The translations under genes were made by a program, and so were the position numbers. From contig DATFRR010000149.1 of assembly GCA_035263025.1 (NCBI GenBank), positions 1 through 16,809 of the forward strand: DNA of 16,809 nt, written 5' to 3'. The notes under the pieces were generated by a model, which saw only the letters and a program-made list of their open reading frames with translations, was not told the DNA's origin and ran no database searches. This document shows, piece by piece, positions 6,805-14,966 of this stretch (positions are counted from its first letter, which is position 1; every line of letters starts with the position of its first letter). The stretch is from DASQPR01 sp035263025 (GTDB lineage: Bacteria > Actinomycetota > Actinomycetes > Mycobacteriales > Micromonosporaceae).

Positions 6805-7908
6805 ATGTCGACACCTCCGAAGACGCGAGTGGCCGTGGTGTTCGGCGGTCGCAGCACCGAGCACGCCATCTCGTGCCTGTCCGCGGGCGGCATTCTCGAG
6901 GCGCTGGATCCCGACGAGTTCGACGTCGTACCGGTCGGCATCACTCGCGAGGGGCGATGGATCCTCACCGACGGTGACCCACGATCGCTGTCCATCGATG
7001 CGCGCCGCGCTCTGCCGGAGATCACCGCGGCCGCCGGCTCGGCCGTCGTGTTGCCCGGTGACCCGACCACGCACGGACTCGTCATGCTCGATCCCGCCGA
7101 GGGCGCCCGCGCGCTCGGCGACGTGGACGTGGTGTTCCCTGTGCTGCACGGCGCGTTCGGCGAGGACGGCACGATCCAAGGGCTGCTCGAAATGGCCGGC
7201 ATCCCGTACGTCGGCTCGAACGTGTTCGCGTCGGCCGCCGCCATGGACAAGGAGTTCACCAAGACGTTGGCGAGCGCGGCGGGCATCCCGGTCGTCGACT
7301 ACGTCGTGTTGCGGGCCGGACAGTCGCTGACCGACGCGGACATGCAGCGGCTCGGCCTGCCGGCGTTCGTGAAGCCGGCACGCGGCGGCTCGTCGTTCGG
7401 CGTCACCAAGGTCACCGACTGGTCGCAGGTCGAGAAGGCGATCGCTGAGGCGCGACTGGTCGATCCGAAGGTGCTCGTGGAGGCGCAGCTGATCGGCCGC
7501 GAAGTGGAATGCGGCGTGCTCGAGGGGGAGGCCGGCGGCGCGCCGGAACCCAGCGTCCTGGCCGAGATCCGGGTCCTGGAGGGACACGAGTTCTACGACT
7601 TCGAGGCGAAATACCTCGACGAATCCGTCGAGTTCGACGTGCCGGCGCGGCTGCCCGAGCGCGTGACCGCGACGGTGCAGGACTACGCGTGCCGGACGTT
7701 CAGCGCGCTGGACTGCGCAGGCCTCGCCCGCGTGGACTTCTTCGTCACGCCGGAACTCGATGTCGTACTCAACGAGATCAACACGATGCCGGGGTTTACC
7801 GCGACGTCGATGTTCCCGCGGATGTGGGCGGCGACCGGCTGGGACTATCCGAAGGTGATCACGCGGCTCATCCGTACCGCCGTGCACCGCGGCACCGGCC
7901 TTCATTAA
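6805..7908 (+). CDS. ddl: D-alanine--D-alanine ligase
   Basis: Cytosolic ATP-grasp ligase joining two D-alanines for the peptidoglycan precursor. Signatures are VVFGGRSTEHAIS (11-23, with the conserved Glu19/His20), VFPVLHGAFGEDGTIQG (110-126), the ATP-grasp segment FVKPARGGSSFGV (188-200), EAKY (267-270), CAGLARVDFF (304-313) and the metal/substrate loop NEINTMPGF (323-331). Length (367) is normal and all catalytic landmarks are present. The ATG at 6805 has a GAAGGAG Shine-Dalgarno at 6794-6800. Transcribed alone from the divergent region. Its stop is followed after nine bases by one copy of the window's palindromic repeat family. Confidence 0.97.
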   Translation: MSTPPKTRVAVVFGGRSTEHAISCLSAGGILEALDPDEFDVVPVGITREGRWILTDGDPRSLSIDARRALPEITAAAGSAVVLPGDPTTHGLVMLDPAEGARALGDVDVVFPVLHGAFGEDGTIQGLLEMAGIPYVGSNVFASAAAMDKEFTKTLASAAGIPVVDYVVLRAGQSLTDADMQRLGLPAFVKPARGGSSFGVTKVTDWSQVEKAIAEARLVDPKVLVEAQLIGREVECGVLEGEAGGAPEPSVLAEIRVLEGHEFYDFEAKYLDESVEFDVPARLPERVTATVQDYACRTFSALDCAGLARVDFFVTPELDVVLNEINTMPGFTATSMFPRMWAATGWDYPKVITRLIRTAVHRGTGLH

Positions 7909-7917
7909 AGCTAGTCA

Positions 7918-7943
7918 AAGCGCCTGGACCGTTGGTCGGCGCA
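7918..7943 (-). repeat. Palindromic REP-like repeat, copy D (downstream of ddl)
   Basis: 26-base core whose reverse complement is identical to copies A and B inside rsmD. Similarity extends beyond the core to about 48 bases (7911-7958), with roughly four differences from copy A. The core can fold: outer arms GCGCC/GGCGC, inner arms GACC/GGTC, a TG bulge on one side and a GTT loop. It lies nine bases after the ddl stop, in the convergent gap before the DUF3515 gene. There is no T-tract, so it is not a textbook terminator, although it could block read-through or protect the mRNA 3' end. Confidence 0.85.
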
Positions 7944-7999
7944 CCGTCCCTGAGCGTGATGGCGGACGGCGGACGGGGCGCGCGCTTCGCTGACGGTAG

Positions 8000-8569
8000 C
8001 TAGCAGTTATAGGGCGTCTCGATGGACGGCATGGCGCTGACCAAGGGCGCGGAGAATTCGGCGGCCCACTGTGCTGAGCCGGCGCCACCCGGCGCGTACG
8101 TGTTCGGGATCGTCACCGCGACCGGCACCTCGCGGTCAAGCGTCGTCCAGACCGTTGACGCCTGGCCGTTCTGGGCAAACCAGCACACGCCGGAGATCGT
8201 CAAGACCTGATCGGTCGGCGCCGGACGGACCTGCGTCGCGCCGCACTCGACGGTGATCGGCGGATCGCCGAACGCGGCGTTCTGTTCCGGGCCGTCGCTG
8301 ACGTGCCGCTGTTCCAGGTTGCGGAGCTTGTTGGGCAGCTGTGCGATGAACGCGAGGCAGGCTTGCGCGTGCGCGGGGGAGAGCTTCGGTGCGGGCATCG
8401 TGACGGTGCCGGTCGCGCCCGCCCCGACTGTCGGCGCGCCGCTCGCCGCGGTCGGGTTGGCCGTACGGGTGGCGAACACCGCAAAGGCGATGCCCGCGAT
8501 CAGCAGAACAACCGGAAGCGAAACCGCGGTGGCAATGAGCGCGGCGCGGCGGGTGGCGCGGTCTGGCAT
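8000..8569 (-). CDS. DUF3515 family membrane-anchored protein
   Basis: 189 residues, function unknown. One N-terminal transmembrane segment (about 12-34, ALIATAVSLPVVLLIAGIAF) follows a short Arg-rich cytoplasmic end, then an Ala/Thr/Gly-rich spacer and an extracytoplasmic domain with four cysteines (71, 109, 129 and the C-terminal 189), which could make two disulfides. Landmarks are CLAFIAQLPNKLRNLEQR, VECGA and GVCWF. A DUF3515 gene next to ddl and thiL is a regular feature of actinobacterial genomes, and this supports the call. The ATG at 8569 is preceded by AGGA overlapping the stop of the upstream RAM-domain gene, so the two are one operon. Confidence 0.82.
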   Translation of the reverse strand: MPDRATRRAALIATAVSLPVVLLIAGIAFAVFATRTANPTAASGAPTVGAGATGTVTMPAPKLSPAHAQACLAFIAQLPNKLRNLEQRHVSDGPEQNAAFGDPPITVECGATQVRPAPTDQVLTISGVCWFAQNGQASTVWTTLDREVPVAVTIPNTYAPGGAGSAQWAAEFSAPLVSAMPSIETPYNC

Positions 8570-8573
8570 GGTC

Positions 8574-8807
8574 CTACAGATTCACCACGGAGCACGTGAG
8601 CGTACGAGTGATGCCCGGCACGAGTTGGACACGGCTCACGATCATCTTGCCCAGCTCGTCGACGGTCGGGGACTCGGCCAGCACGATCACGTCGTACGGT
8701 CCGGTCACGGCATCGACCCGTGCCACGCCCGGCACGCCGGCTATCGCGCCGGCGACATCGCGTGCCTTGCCGACTTCGGTCTGGATGAGGATGTACGCCT
8801 GGACCAC
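8574..8807 (-). CDS. Stand-alone Lrp/AsnC ligand-binding (RAM) domain protein
   Basis: 77 residues, corresponding to the C-terminal effector/oligomerisation domain of Lrp/AsnC regulators with no helix-turn-helix. Visible pattern: AYILIQTEVGKARDVAGAI (first strand and helix), VPGVARVDAVTGPYDVIVLAES (the G-x-YD strand turn typical of the domain), then ELGKMIVSRVQLVPGITRTLTCSV. Such single-domain proteins form dimers or higher rings that bind amino acids. Without a DNA-binding part it cannot regulate alone, and a partner role would be inference. The GTG at 8807 has a GGGAGG Shine-Dalgarno just upstream. The DUF3515 gene begins four bases after its stop. Divergent from thiL. Confidence 0.88.
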   Translation of the reverse strand: MVQAYILIQTEVGKARDVAGAIAGVPGVARVDAVTGPYDVIVLAESPTVDELGKMIVSRVQLVPGITRTLTCSVVNL

Positions 8808-8983
8808 AACACGCCTCCCATCGGTCGCATCGGGCGTTGCACGCGAAAACTACCGTACAAGACGTCGATCTATGTTCCCTGAGTGGTTCTTGGCACGGTC
8901 ACCACGGTGCCGCGGCGTGATAACCGCCAGGCGCCCGACGCGTCCGGTGGCGGTGCGGCAAGCTGTCGCGTGAGGGAGGTGCC

Positions 8984-9934
8984 ATGACGGTCGCGGATAT
9001 CGGCGAGTTCGGGCTCATCGATCGCATCACCGCGCGGCTCGGCGCCCGAGCCGCCGGACCCGGGGTGCTTCTTGGTCCCGGCGACGACGCCGCGATAGTG
9101 GCGGCGCCGGACGGTCGCGTGATCGCGTCGACGGACGTGCTCGTTGACGGGCGCCACTTCCGATCCGACTGGACCAGTGCGACGGATGTCGGCCACCGCG
9201 CCGCCGCCGCGAACCTCGCGGACATCGCCGCCATGGGTGCCACTCCGACGGCGTTGCTCGTCGCGCTCTGCGCGCCACCTGATCTCGACGTGGCGTGGGC
9301 CGAAGGGCTGGCCGACGGTCTGGCAAGCGAGGCCGCGTCGGCCGGCGCCGCGGTGGTCGGCGGCGACATCTCGGCGAGCCCGGTGCTGACCATCGCGGTC
9401 ACTGCGCTCGGCAACCTCGACGGTGCGGCGCCCGTCTTGCGGTCCGGCGCGCGGCCCGGCGACGTGGTCGCGGTGGCCGGCCGGCTCGGTTACGCGGCGG
9501 CTGGCCTCGCGCTATTGAATCGCGGCCACCGGAATCCGGCCGCCTTGGTCGACGCGTACCGGCGACCCGTTGTGCCGTACCCAGCCGGTCCGGCGGCCGG
9601 ACGCTTTGGCGCGACCGCGATGCTGGACGTGTCCGACGGGCTGCTCGCCGATCTCGGTCACATCGCTGATGCCAGTGGGGTCGCGATCGACGTACGCCGG
9701 GACGCGTTCGAGGTGGCGGCACTGCTAGCGGACGCGGCCGGGGCACTCGGCGCCGACCCGTACCAGTGGGTGCTGACCGGCGGTGAGGACCACGCGCTGG
9801 CCGCGACGTTCCCGCCCGACACTGCCCTCGGCGTCGAGTGGCGCGTCATCGGCCGCGTGGCGGCGGGCGCCGGCGTGACGGTCGACGGCCAACCGTACGC
9901 GGACGCACCCAGTGGCTGGGACCACTTCCGGTAG
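8984..9934 (+). CDS. thiL: Thiamine-monophosphate kinase
   Basis: Phosphorylates thiamine monophosphate to thiamine diphosphate with ATP, the last step of cofactor synthesis in bacteria. It belongs to the AIR-synthase/PurM-like ATPase fold. Signatures: GPGDDAAIV (31-39), the STDVLVDGRHF metal/nucleotide motif (49-59), NLADIAAMGATPTA (77-90), a VGGD motif (VGGDISAS, about 125-132), LDVSDGLLADLGHIA and late GGEDHAL. At 316 residues it is complete. The ATG at 8984 has a strong AGGGAGG Shine-Dalgarno. The GNAT gene begins 44 bases downstream, apparently with its own leaderless promoter. The third residue of the VGGD motif region (I instead of the more common T) is a mild variation. Confidence 0.95.
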   Translation: MTVADIGEFGLIDRITARLGARAAGPGVLLGPGDDAAIVAAPDGRVIASTDVLVDGRHFRSDWTSATDVGHRAAAANLADIAAMGATPTALLVALCAPPDLDVAWAEGLADGLASEAASAGAAVVGGDISASPVLTIAVTALGNLDGAAPVLRSGARPGDVVAVAGRLGYAAAGLALLNRGHRNPAALVDAYRRPVVPYPAGPAAGRFGATAMLDVSDGLLADLGHIADASGVAIDVRRDAFEVAALLADAAGALGADPYQWVLTGGEDHALAATFPPDTALGVEWRVIGRVAAGAGVTVDGQPYADAPSGWDHFR

Positions 9935-9964
9935 CCGCCATCTCGGTCACGCGTACGGCACCGG

Positions 9965-9970
9965 TAGCGT
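9965..9970 (+). promoter_or_regulatory. -10-like box (TAGCGT) for a leaderless GNAT gene
   Basis: TAGCGT fits TANNNT and ends eight bases before the GTG at 9979, which lacks a Shine-Dalgarno. This is the spacing expected when the transcript begins at the start codon. The -35 region is not well matched. Confidence 0.45.
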
Positions 9971-9978
9971 GATCGCCC

Positions 9979-10488
9979 GTGACCGACATCGAGATCCGAT
10001 CGACGCGATATCTCGCACCCGCCGCGCAGCGCATGGTCGCCGCGGCGCTCGGCGACCTGAGCGCGCGATACGGCGGCGCCGGCGACGACACGCCGATCGA
10101 CCCGATGGAGTTCAACCCGCCCGAGGGCGGCTTCTTCGTCGCATACCGGCAAGGCGAGCCGGTCGGTTGCGCGGGATGGCGTAGCCACGAGCATCTCGAC
10201 GGCGGTCGTGCGGCCGGCGAGCCCGCGGTCGCGGAACTCAAGCGGTTGTACGTCGCGCCGGATGCGCGCGGCGCGGGCGTCGCCAGCGCATTGGTCGCAG
10301 CGGTCGAGCAGGCCGTCGTGGACCACGGCCGCACCCGACTCATCCTGGAGTGCGGGATGAGGCAGCCGGAGGCCATCGCACTCTACGAGAAGCTCGGCTA
10401 CGCACGGATCCCGGACTTCGGCTACTACAAGGGTTGGCAGGGCGTGCGGTCGTTCGGTCGGGATCTCGTGCCGGATCCGACCACCTAA
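9979..10488 (+). CDS. GNAT family N-acetyltransferase
   Basis: 169-residue acetyl-CoA-dependent acetyltransferase with unknown acceptor. The core pattern is GGFFVAYRQGEPVGCAGW (strands 2-3), then motif A ELKRLYVAPDARGAGVASALV with the pyrophosphate-binding RGAGVA loop (97-102), and motif B LECGMRQPEAIALYEKLGYARIPDFGYY with the conserved Tyr near 136. The GTG at 9979 has no ribosome-binding site and is taken as leaderless. In several actinobacteria ung occupies a nearby position after thiL; here a GNAT gene is found instead. It converges on rpmB across a strong hairpin terminator. Confidence 0.9.
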   Translation: MTDIEIRSTRYLAPAAQRMVAAALGDLSARYGGAGDDTPIDPMEFNPPEGGFFVAYRQGEPVGCAGWRSHEHLDGGRAAGEPAVAELKRLYVAPDARGAGVASALVAAVEQAVVDHGRTRLILECGMRQPEAIALYEKLGYARIPDFGYYKGWQGVRSFGRDLVPDPTT

Positions 10489-10514
10489 CGGCGCCATGGA
10501 CGAGCCCCAAGGGG

Positions 10515-10566
10515 CAGAAAGAAGCCGCGGCAACCCGGAACGGGTGCCGCGGCTGGTTTCTTGCCG
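10515..10566. terminator. Bidirectional intrinsic terminator between GNAT gene and rpmB
   Basis: A long inverted repeat at 10523-10554 has arms AGCCGCGGC...ACCCG and CGGGT...GCCGCGGCT, with about 14 pairs, a single bulged A and a GAA loop. It is flanked by AAGAA on the left and GGTTTCTT on the right. Read on the minus strand (rpmB) the stem is followed by TTCTTTCT, a good U-rich tail. Read on the plus strand it is followed by a weaker TGGTTTCTT. A smaller palindrome GCCCCAAGGGGC lies beside it at 10504-10515. Confidence 0.85.
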
Positions 10567-10601
10567 GATGTTGTGGTGACCGGGTTTTGGTGATCGGACA
10601 G

Positions 10602-10793
10602 TCAGCCCCGAACCACCTTGCCGGCCTTGATGCACGACGTGCACACGTGCATCTTCCGTGTCGTACCGCCGCCGGCCGGGGTACGAACCACCTGGATGTT
10701 CGGGTTCCAGCGCCGGTTGGTCCGGCGGTGCGAGTGGGACACGTTGTGGCCGAAGCCCGGCTTCTTCTGGCAGATGTCGCACACGGCAGCCAC
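10602..10793 (-). CDS. rpmB: 50S ribosomal protein L28, zinc-ribbon (C+) type
   Basis: 63-residue large-subunit protein. Pattern: AAVCDICQKKPGFGHNVSHSH, RTNRRWNPNIQ, then MHVCTSCIKAGKV. The two CxxC pairs (Cys5/8 and Cys51/54) mark the zinc-binding form, whereas actinobacteria often keep a zinc-free paralogue under Zur control elsewhere. The GTG at 10793 is preceded by AGGAG at a spacing of six bases. It is monocistronic, ends in the strong terminator at 10515-10566, and its promoter must lie in the 253-base divergent gap shared with the DAK2 gene. Its neighbourhood (rpmB, DAK2, recG) is the conserved actinobacterial one. Confidence 0.97.
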   Translation of the reverse strand: MAAVCDICQKKPGFGHNVSHSHRRTNRRWNPNIQVVRTPAGGGTTRKMHVCTSCIKAGKVVRG

Positions 10794-11046
10794 GGGAATC
10801 TCCTGGGTGATCGTCAGTCGCCGGTGGAAGGTCGGTGCGACTGGTCGCGTTCACGGTTCGGCCCGCCGGTGCACACGAAAACGCGCCACCACCGCGGGCA
10901 ACCCGAAAAGCGTACCCGATCCGGTGCCGAACCACCGAATCACCTCGCGCCGTACGCCAAGATCGCGGTGATCCGAGCCGGTCGCGGCGCTGGTCGACGG
11001 CCGGCCGCTCGCGCCGTCACACCGAGCACGATTACGCTTCCAATCC
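10794..11046. other. Divergent intergenic region between rpmB and the DAK2 gene
   Basis: 253 bases without a credible gene. On the minus strand a TACGCT lies near 10911-10916 and could be a -10 box for rpmB, leaving a leader of about 110 bases; its -35 is weak. On the plus strand the only clear signal is the TACGCT box at 11033-11038. No Zur-like palindrome was recognised. Confidence 0.35.
11033..11038 (+). promoter_or_regulatory. -10-like box (TACGCT) for a leaderless DAK2-domain gene
   Basis: TACGCT fits TANNNT and ends eight bases before the GTG at 11047, which has no Shine-Dalgarno, matching the arrangement seen at three other GTG-start genes of the window. Confidence 0.5.
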
Positions 11047-12735
11047 GTGCTGGAAAGCCTCGACGGAGACGCCGTACGCCAGTGGTGCGCGGTCGGGCTG
11101 GCCGGGCTGCGACGGCACCAGTACGAGATCGACGAGCTCAACGTCTACCCGGTGCCGGATGGCGACACGGGTACGAATCTTGTCCTGACGTTCGCCGCAG
11201 CGCATGATCATCTCACGTCCCAGCCGGCCACCGACGTCGGCGCGACGATGGCCGGCTTTGCGCGCGGCGCGCTGCTTGGCGCGCGCGGCAACTCCGGCGT
11301 GATCATGTCCCAGTTGCTGACCGGTTTCGCCGGTGCGTGTGACGTCGCGGCGGTGGCCGGCCGCGGCTTCGCGGGTGGGCTGTGCGCCGGGGCCGATGCC
11401 GCGTACCAGGCGGTGGCAACGCCGGTTGAAGGCACCATCCTGTCGGTAGCCCGCGCCGCCGGCCTGGCCGCGACGGCCGCCGACTCCGACGACTTGGCAG
11501 CGGTGGTGGTGGCCGCCGCCGGTGGCGCGGCCGAGGCACTCGCCAAGACGCCCGATCAGCTGGCCGAACTAGCGCGCGCCGGAGTCGTCGACGCGGGCGG
11601 TCGCGGTCTGCTGGTCGTGCTCGATGCGTTGGTCGAGGTCGTGACCGGACGCGCCGTCGTACGCCCGGCCGCGGTCGGCCTCAACACCGGCGGCGGGGTA
11701 CGCCCGGTGGCGCGCGAGACCGGTTCATTGGACTACGCCTACGAGGTGCAGTACCTCCTCGACGCGCACGCCGACGCGATCGAGACGCTGAAGGTCGACC
11801 TCGGCGAACTTGGTGACTCGCTGGTCATCGTTGGCACCGGACCACATCGCGACGACAGTGCTGACCTCACGCCACCGACGTGGAACATCCACGTACACGT
11901 CAATGACATCGGCGCGGCGCTGGAGGCGGGCCTGGCCGCCGGCCGACCACATCGGATATCGGTCACGGCGTTCGCCGACCAGATCGCCGCGGACGCATCG
12001 CGGCCGGTTGCCCAGCCGTTGCCGATGAATCCGTTCGAGCCGGCCGCAATCGTCGCAGACCAGGGCGCCGAGGCGGACGAGCCGTTGCGCGCCACCGTGG
12101 TCGTCGCGACCGGTCGCGGGCTAGCGGCGCTGTTCGAGGCCGAAGGCGCCGCGGTGGTCCGCGGCCCGAGCCCGTCTACCGCCGAGATTCTCCGGGCGAT
12201 CCGCGGCACCGACGCACAGCACGTGGTGGTGTTGCCGGACGCCGCCGCGACGCAGGGTGCCGCGTCCGCGGCCGCGCGGGAAGCGCGCAACGACGGCATC
12301 CAGGTGTCCGTGGTACCGACCCGGTCACCCGTGCAGGCACTCGCCGCGCTCGCGATCCGGGACCGTGGCCGGCGTTTCGAAGACGATGTGATCGCGATGG
12401 CCGAGGCGGCCGGCGCCTGCCGGTACGCCGAGGTGACGTACGCGAGCCGCGAGGCGATCACGGTAGCCGGCCGGTGCCAGGCCGGTGACGTACTCGCGAT
12501 CGTGGAGGGCGAGGTGAACCTGATCGCGCAGGATCTCGGACAGGCATGCCGGGAGCTGCTCGACCGGCTGTTGGCCGCTGGCGGCGAATTGGTCACTCTG
12601 ATGACCGGCGCACAGGCTCCGGAAGATCTTGCCAGCATGCTGACGGCACATCTCGCCCGGAACTGGCCGTTCGTCGAGACGCATGTCTACCAGGGCGGCC
12701 AGCCGCACCATCCGCTGTTGGTGGGCATCGAGTGA
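11047..12735 (+). CDS. DAK2-domain (DhaL/FakA-like) kinase family protein
   Basis: 562-residue protein of the YloV/FakA family. FakA is the ATP-binding subunit of bacterial fatty acid kinase and needs a FakB (DegV) acyl-binding partner. The DhaL domain (1-200) has DELNVYPVPDGDTGTNL (29-45) with the Mg-binding aspartates, GARGNSGVIMSQLL (78-91), PVEGTILSVARAA and VVDAGGRGLLVVLDAL. A middle domain includes YEVQYLLDA and GDSLVIVGTG. The DAK1-like C-terminal domain ends ETHVYQGGQ..HPLLVGIE. In that last domain the usual NPST and LPND motifs are changed to SPST and LPDA. No degV/fakB gene lies in the window. The GTG at 11047 is apparently leaderless. The stop overlaps the recG start by four bases. 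The acceptor in actinobacteria is not established. Confidence 0.88.
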   Translation: MLESLDGDAVRQWCAVGLAGLRRHQYEIDELNVYPVPDGDTGTNLVLTFAAAHDHLTSQPATDVGATMAGFARGALLGARGNSGVIMSQLLTGFAGACDVAAVAGRGFAGGLCAGADAAYQAVATPVEGTILSVARAAGLAATAADSDDLAAVVVAAAGGAAEALAKTPDQLAELARAGVVDAGGRGLLVVLDALVEVVTGRAVVRPAAVGLNTGGGVRPVARETGSLDYAYEVQYLLDAHADAIETLKVDLGELGDSLVIVGTGPHRDDSADLTPPTWNIHVHVNDIGAALEAGLAAGRPHRISVTAFADQIAADASRPVAQPLPMNPFEPAAIVADQGAEADEPLRATVVVATGRGLAALFEAEGAAVVRGPSPSTAEILRAIRGTDAQHVVVLPDAAATQGAASAAAREARNDGIQVSVVPTRSPVQALAALAIRDRGRRFEDDVIAMAEAAGACRYAEVTYASREAITVAGRCQAGDVLAIVEGEVNLIAQDLGQACRELLDRLLAAGGELVTLMTGAQAPEDLASMLTAHLARNWPFVETHVYQGGQPHHPLLVGIE

Positions 12736-14963
12736 CTCCCGCACGGCGCGCGACCGGCGCGACGGTCGACACGCCGCTCGGCCGCGTCGTCGGCGACAAG
12801 ACCGCGAAAGCGCTTGCCACGCACCTCGACCTGGATACCGTCGCCGATCTGCTCTACCACTTCCCGCGCCGCTACGACGAGCGCGGCCAGCACACCGACA
12901 TCCGGTCGCTGCGAGTCGGCGACCAGGTGACCGTGTTGGCGCAGGTGCGATCGACGAACCTACGGCCGTTGCGGCAGCGCAACAGTTCGCTGCTCGAGGT
13001 GATCGTGTCCGACGACTCGGGAGGCACGCTGGGGCTCGCGTTCTTCGGCCCGCGACAGACGTGGCGGGAACGCCATCTGCGTCCCGGCCGATGGGGACTG
13101 TTCGCCGGCAAGGTCACCGAGTTCCGTGGCCGACGGCAACTCAACGGGCCGGACTACATGCTGCTCGACGAGGACATCGAGGTGGACGACCCGGCCGGTG
13201 GCGCGGCCGGCGAGATCGAGGAGTTCGCCGGCGCGCTCATTCCGGTGTACGCGGCCGCGGCCGCCGTACCGACATGGGTGATCGCGCGATGCGTCCGCGT
13301 CGTGCTCGACACGTTCACCCCGCCGCCGGACCCGATGCCGGTGCCGATTCGCGCGGATCGCGGCCTGCTTGACCTGGGTACGGCGATCCGCGAGATCCAT
13401 CGTCCGAGCAGCCGCGAGTCGCTGAACGCGGCGCGAGCGCGGCTGAAGTGGGACGAAGCATTCGCGGTGCAGCTCACGCTCGTACAGCGCAAGCGGCGGG
13501 CGGCGGAGTCGCCGGCCACGCCGCGGCCGCGGCGGCCGGACGGGCTGCTCGCGCGGTTCGACAGTGCCCTGCCGTACGAGTTGACCACCGGCCAACGGAC
13601 GATCGGAGAGCGGATCGCCGACGATCTCGCCTCGGTCCACCCGATGCACCGCCTGCTGCAGGGCGAGGTCGGCTCCGGCAAGACATTGTGTGCGCTGCGC
13701 GCGATGTTGCAGGTCGTCGACGCCGGTGGGCAGGCCGCACTGCTGGCCCCGACCGAGGTTCTCGCGTCGCAACATCTGCGCAGCGTCACCGATCTGCTCG
13801 GGCCGCTCGGGCGGGCCGGCGAACTGGACGGCGATCCGGACGGCACGCGGGTCGCACTCGTCACCGGCGCGCTCGGCGCCGCCGCTCGCCGCTCGGCTCT
13901 CGCCGCGATCGGATCCGGCGCGGCCGGCATCGTGCTGGGTACGCACGCGCTGCTCTACGAAGGCGTCGACTTCGCCGATCTCGGTCTGGTCGTCGTCGAC
14001 GAGCAGCACCGGTTCGGTGTCGAACAGCGGGACGCGTTGCGCGCCAAGGCGGCCGCTCCACCGCACGTGCTTGTGATGACCGCGACGCCCATCCCTCGTA
14101 CGGTCGCCATGACGGTGTACGGCGACCTCGACACATCGACGCTCGCCGAGCTGCCGAAGGGCCGGTCGACGATCGCCACGCACGTGGTGCCGGCGGCCGA
14201 GAAGCCGGCGTACCTCGACCGGGCGTGGCGTCGGTTGCGCGAGGAGGTCGAGGCCGGCCACCAGGCGTACGTGGTGTGCCCGCGGATCGGCGACTCGGGC
14301 GGCGAGGACGATGCCGAACCTCTCGACTCGGACGCGGACACCGCGCGCCGCCCGCCGATCGCGGTCACCGAGGTGTTCCCGGGGCTGAGCGACGGTCCAT
14401 TGCACGGGCTGCGGATGGCGATGTTGCACGGCCGCCTGCCGTCGGAAGAGAAGGACGCGGTCATGCGCGCCTTCGCTCGCGGTGAACTCGACGTGCTGGT
14501 CGCCACGACGGTGATCGAGGTCGGCGTCGACGTACCGAACGCGACCGTGATGATCGTGCTCGACGCCGAGCGGTTCGGTGTGTCGCAGCTTCATCAGCTT
14601 CGCGGCCGGGTCGGTCGTGGCACCGCGCCCGGGCTGTGCCTGCTGGTCACCGACGCGGAGGAGAACAGCCCGTCTCGTGACCGGTTGGACGCCGTCGCCG
14701 ACACGCTCGACGGGTTCCGGCTCGCCGAGATCGACCTGGAACAACGCCGCGAAGGCGACGTACTCGGCGCGACCCAGTCCGGCCGGCGGTCACACCTGCG
14801 GTTGCTGTCGCTGCTGCGCGACGAGGACACGATTGGCGAGGCTCGCTCCGCCGCGATCGAAGTGCTCGACGCGGACCCGTCGCTGGACGCGTACCCATTG
14901 CTGCGCGATTGGGTGGCGGGACTGGTCGACGAGGAGCGGGCGGAGTTCCTGGAGAAGGGCTGA
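12732..14963 (+). CDS. recG: ATP-dependent DNA helicase RecG
   Basis: Branch-migrating superfamily 2 helicase that regresses stalled forks and processes Holliday and D/R-loops. 743 residues from the GTG at 12732, whose start overlaps the DAK2 stop (GTGA), so translation is coupled. The N-terminal wedge domain begins after LLYHFPRRYDERG (about 38-50) with the OB-fold following. Helicase motifs: Walker A GEVGSGKT (311-318), Walker B DEQH (423-426), motif III TATPIPRT, motif IV-VI region LHGRLPSEEKD...VATTVIEVGVDVPNATVM...QLHQLRGRVGRG, and the RecG-specific TRG region DGFRLAEIDLEQRREGDVLG. The length is slightly above E. coli RecG because of acidic inserts in the helicase domains (EDDAEPLDSDADT), as is common in actinobacteria. 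An in-frame extension upstream lies inside DAK2. Confidence 0.97.
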   Translation: MTPARRATGATVDTPLGRVVGDKTAKALATHLDLDTVADLLYHFPRRYDERGQHTDIRSLRVGDQVTVLAQVRSTNLRPLRQRNSSLLEVIVSDDSGGTLGLAFFGPRQTWRERHLRPGRWGLFAGKVTEFRGRRQLNGPDYMLLDEDIEVDDPAGGAAGEIEEFAGALIPVYAAAAAVPTWVIARCVRVVLDTFTPPPDPMPVPIRADRGLLDLGTAIREIHRPSSRESLNAARARLKWDEAFAVQLTLVQRKRRAAESPATPRPRRPDGLLARFDSALPYELTTGQRTIGERIADDLASVHPMHRLLQGEVGSGKTLCALRAMLQVVDAGGQAALLAPTEVLASQHLRSVTDLLGPLGRAGELDGDPDGTRVALVTGALGAAARRSALAAIGSGAAGIVLGTHALLYEGVDFADLGLVVVDEQHRFGVEQRDALRAKAAAPPHVLVMTATPIPRTVAMTVYGDLDTSTLAELPKGRSTIATHVVPAAEKPAYLDRAWRRLREEVEAGHQAYVVCPRIGDSGGEDDAEPLDSDADTARRPPIAVTEVFPGLSDGPLHGLRMAMLHGRLPSEEKDAVMRAFARGELDVLVATTVIEVGVDVPNATVMIVLDAERFGVSQLHQLRGRVGRGTAPGLCLLVTDAEENSPSRDRLDAVADTLDGFRLAEIDLEQRREGDVLGATQSGRRSHLRLLSLLRDEDTIGEARSAAIEVLDADPSLDAYPLLRDWVAGLVDEERAEFLEKG

Positions 14964-14966
14964 CCT

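Noticed and set aside
8820..8983. Operator for an Lrp-type regulator in the thiL upstream gap (GGCAC...GTGCC)
   Set aside because: Only five-base arms with imperfect extension, not distinguishable from chance in GC-rich DNA; the neighbouring RAM protein has no DNA-binding domain.
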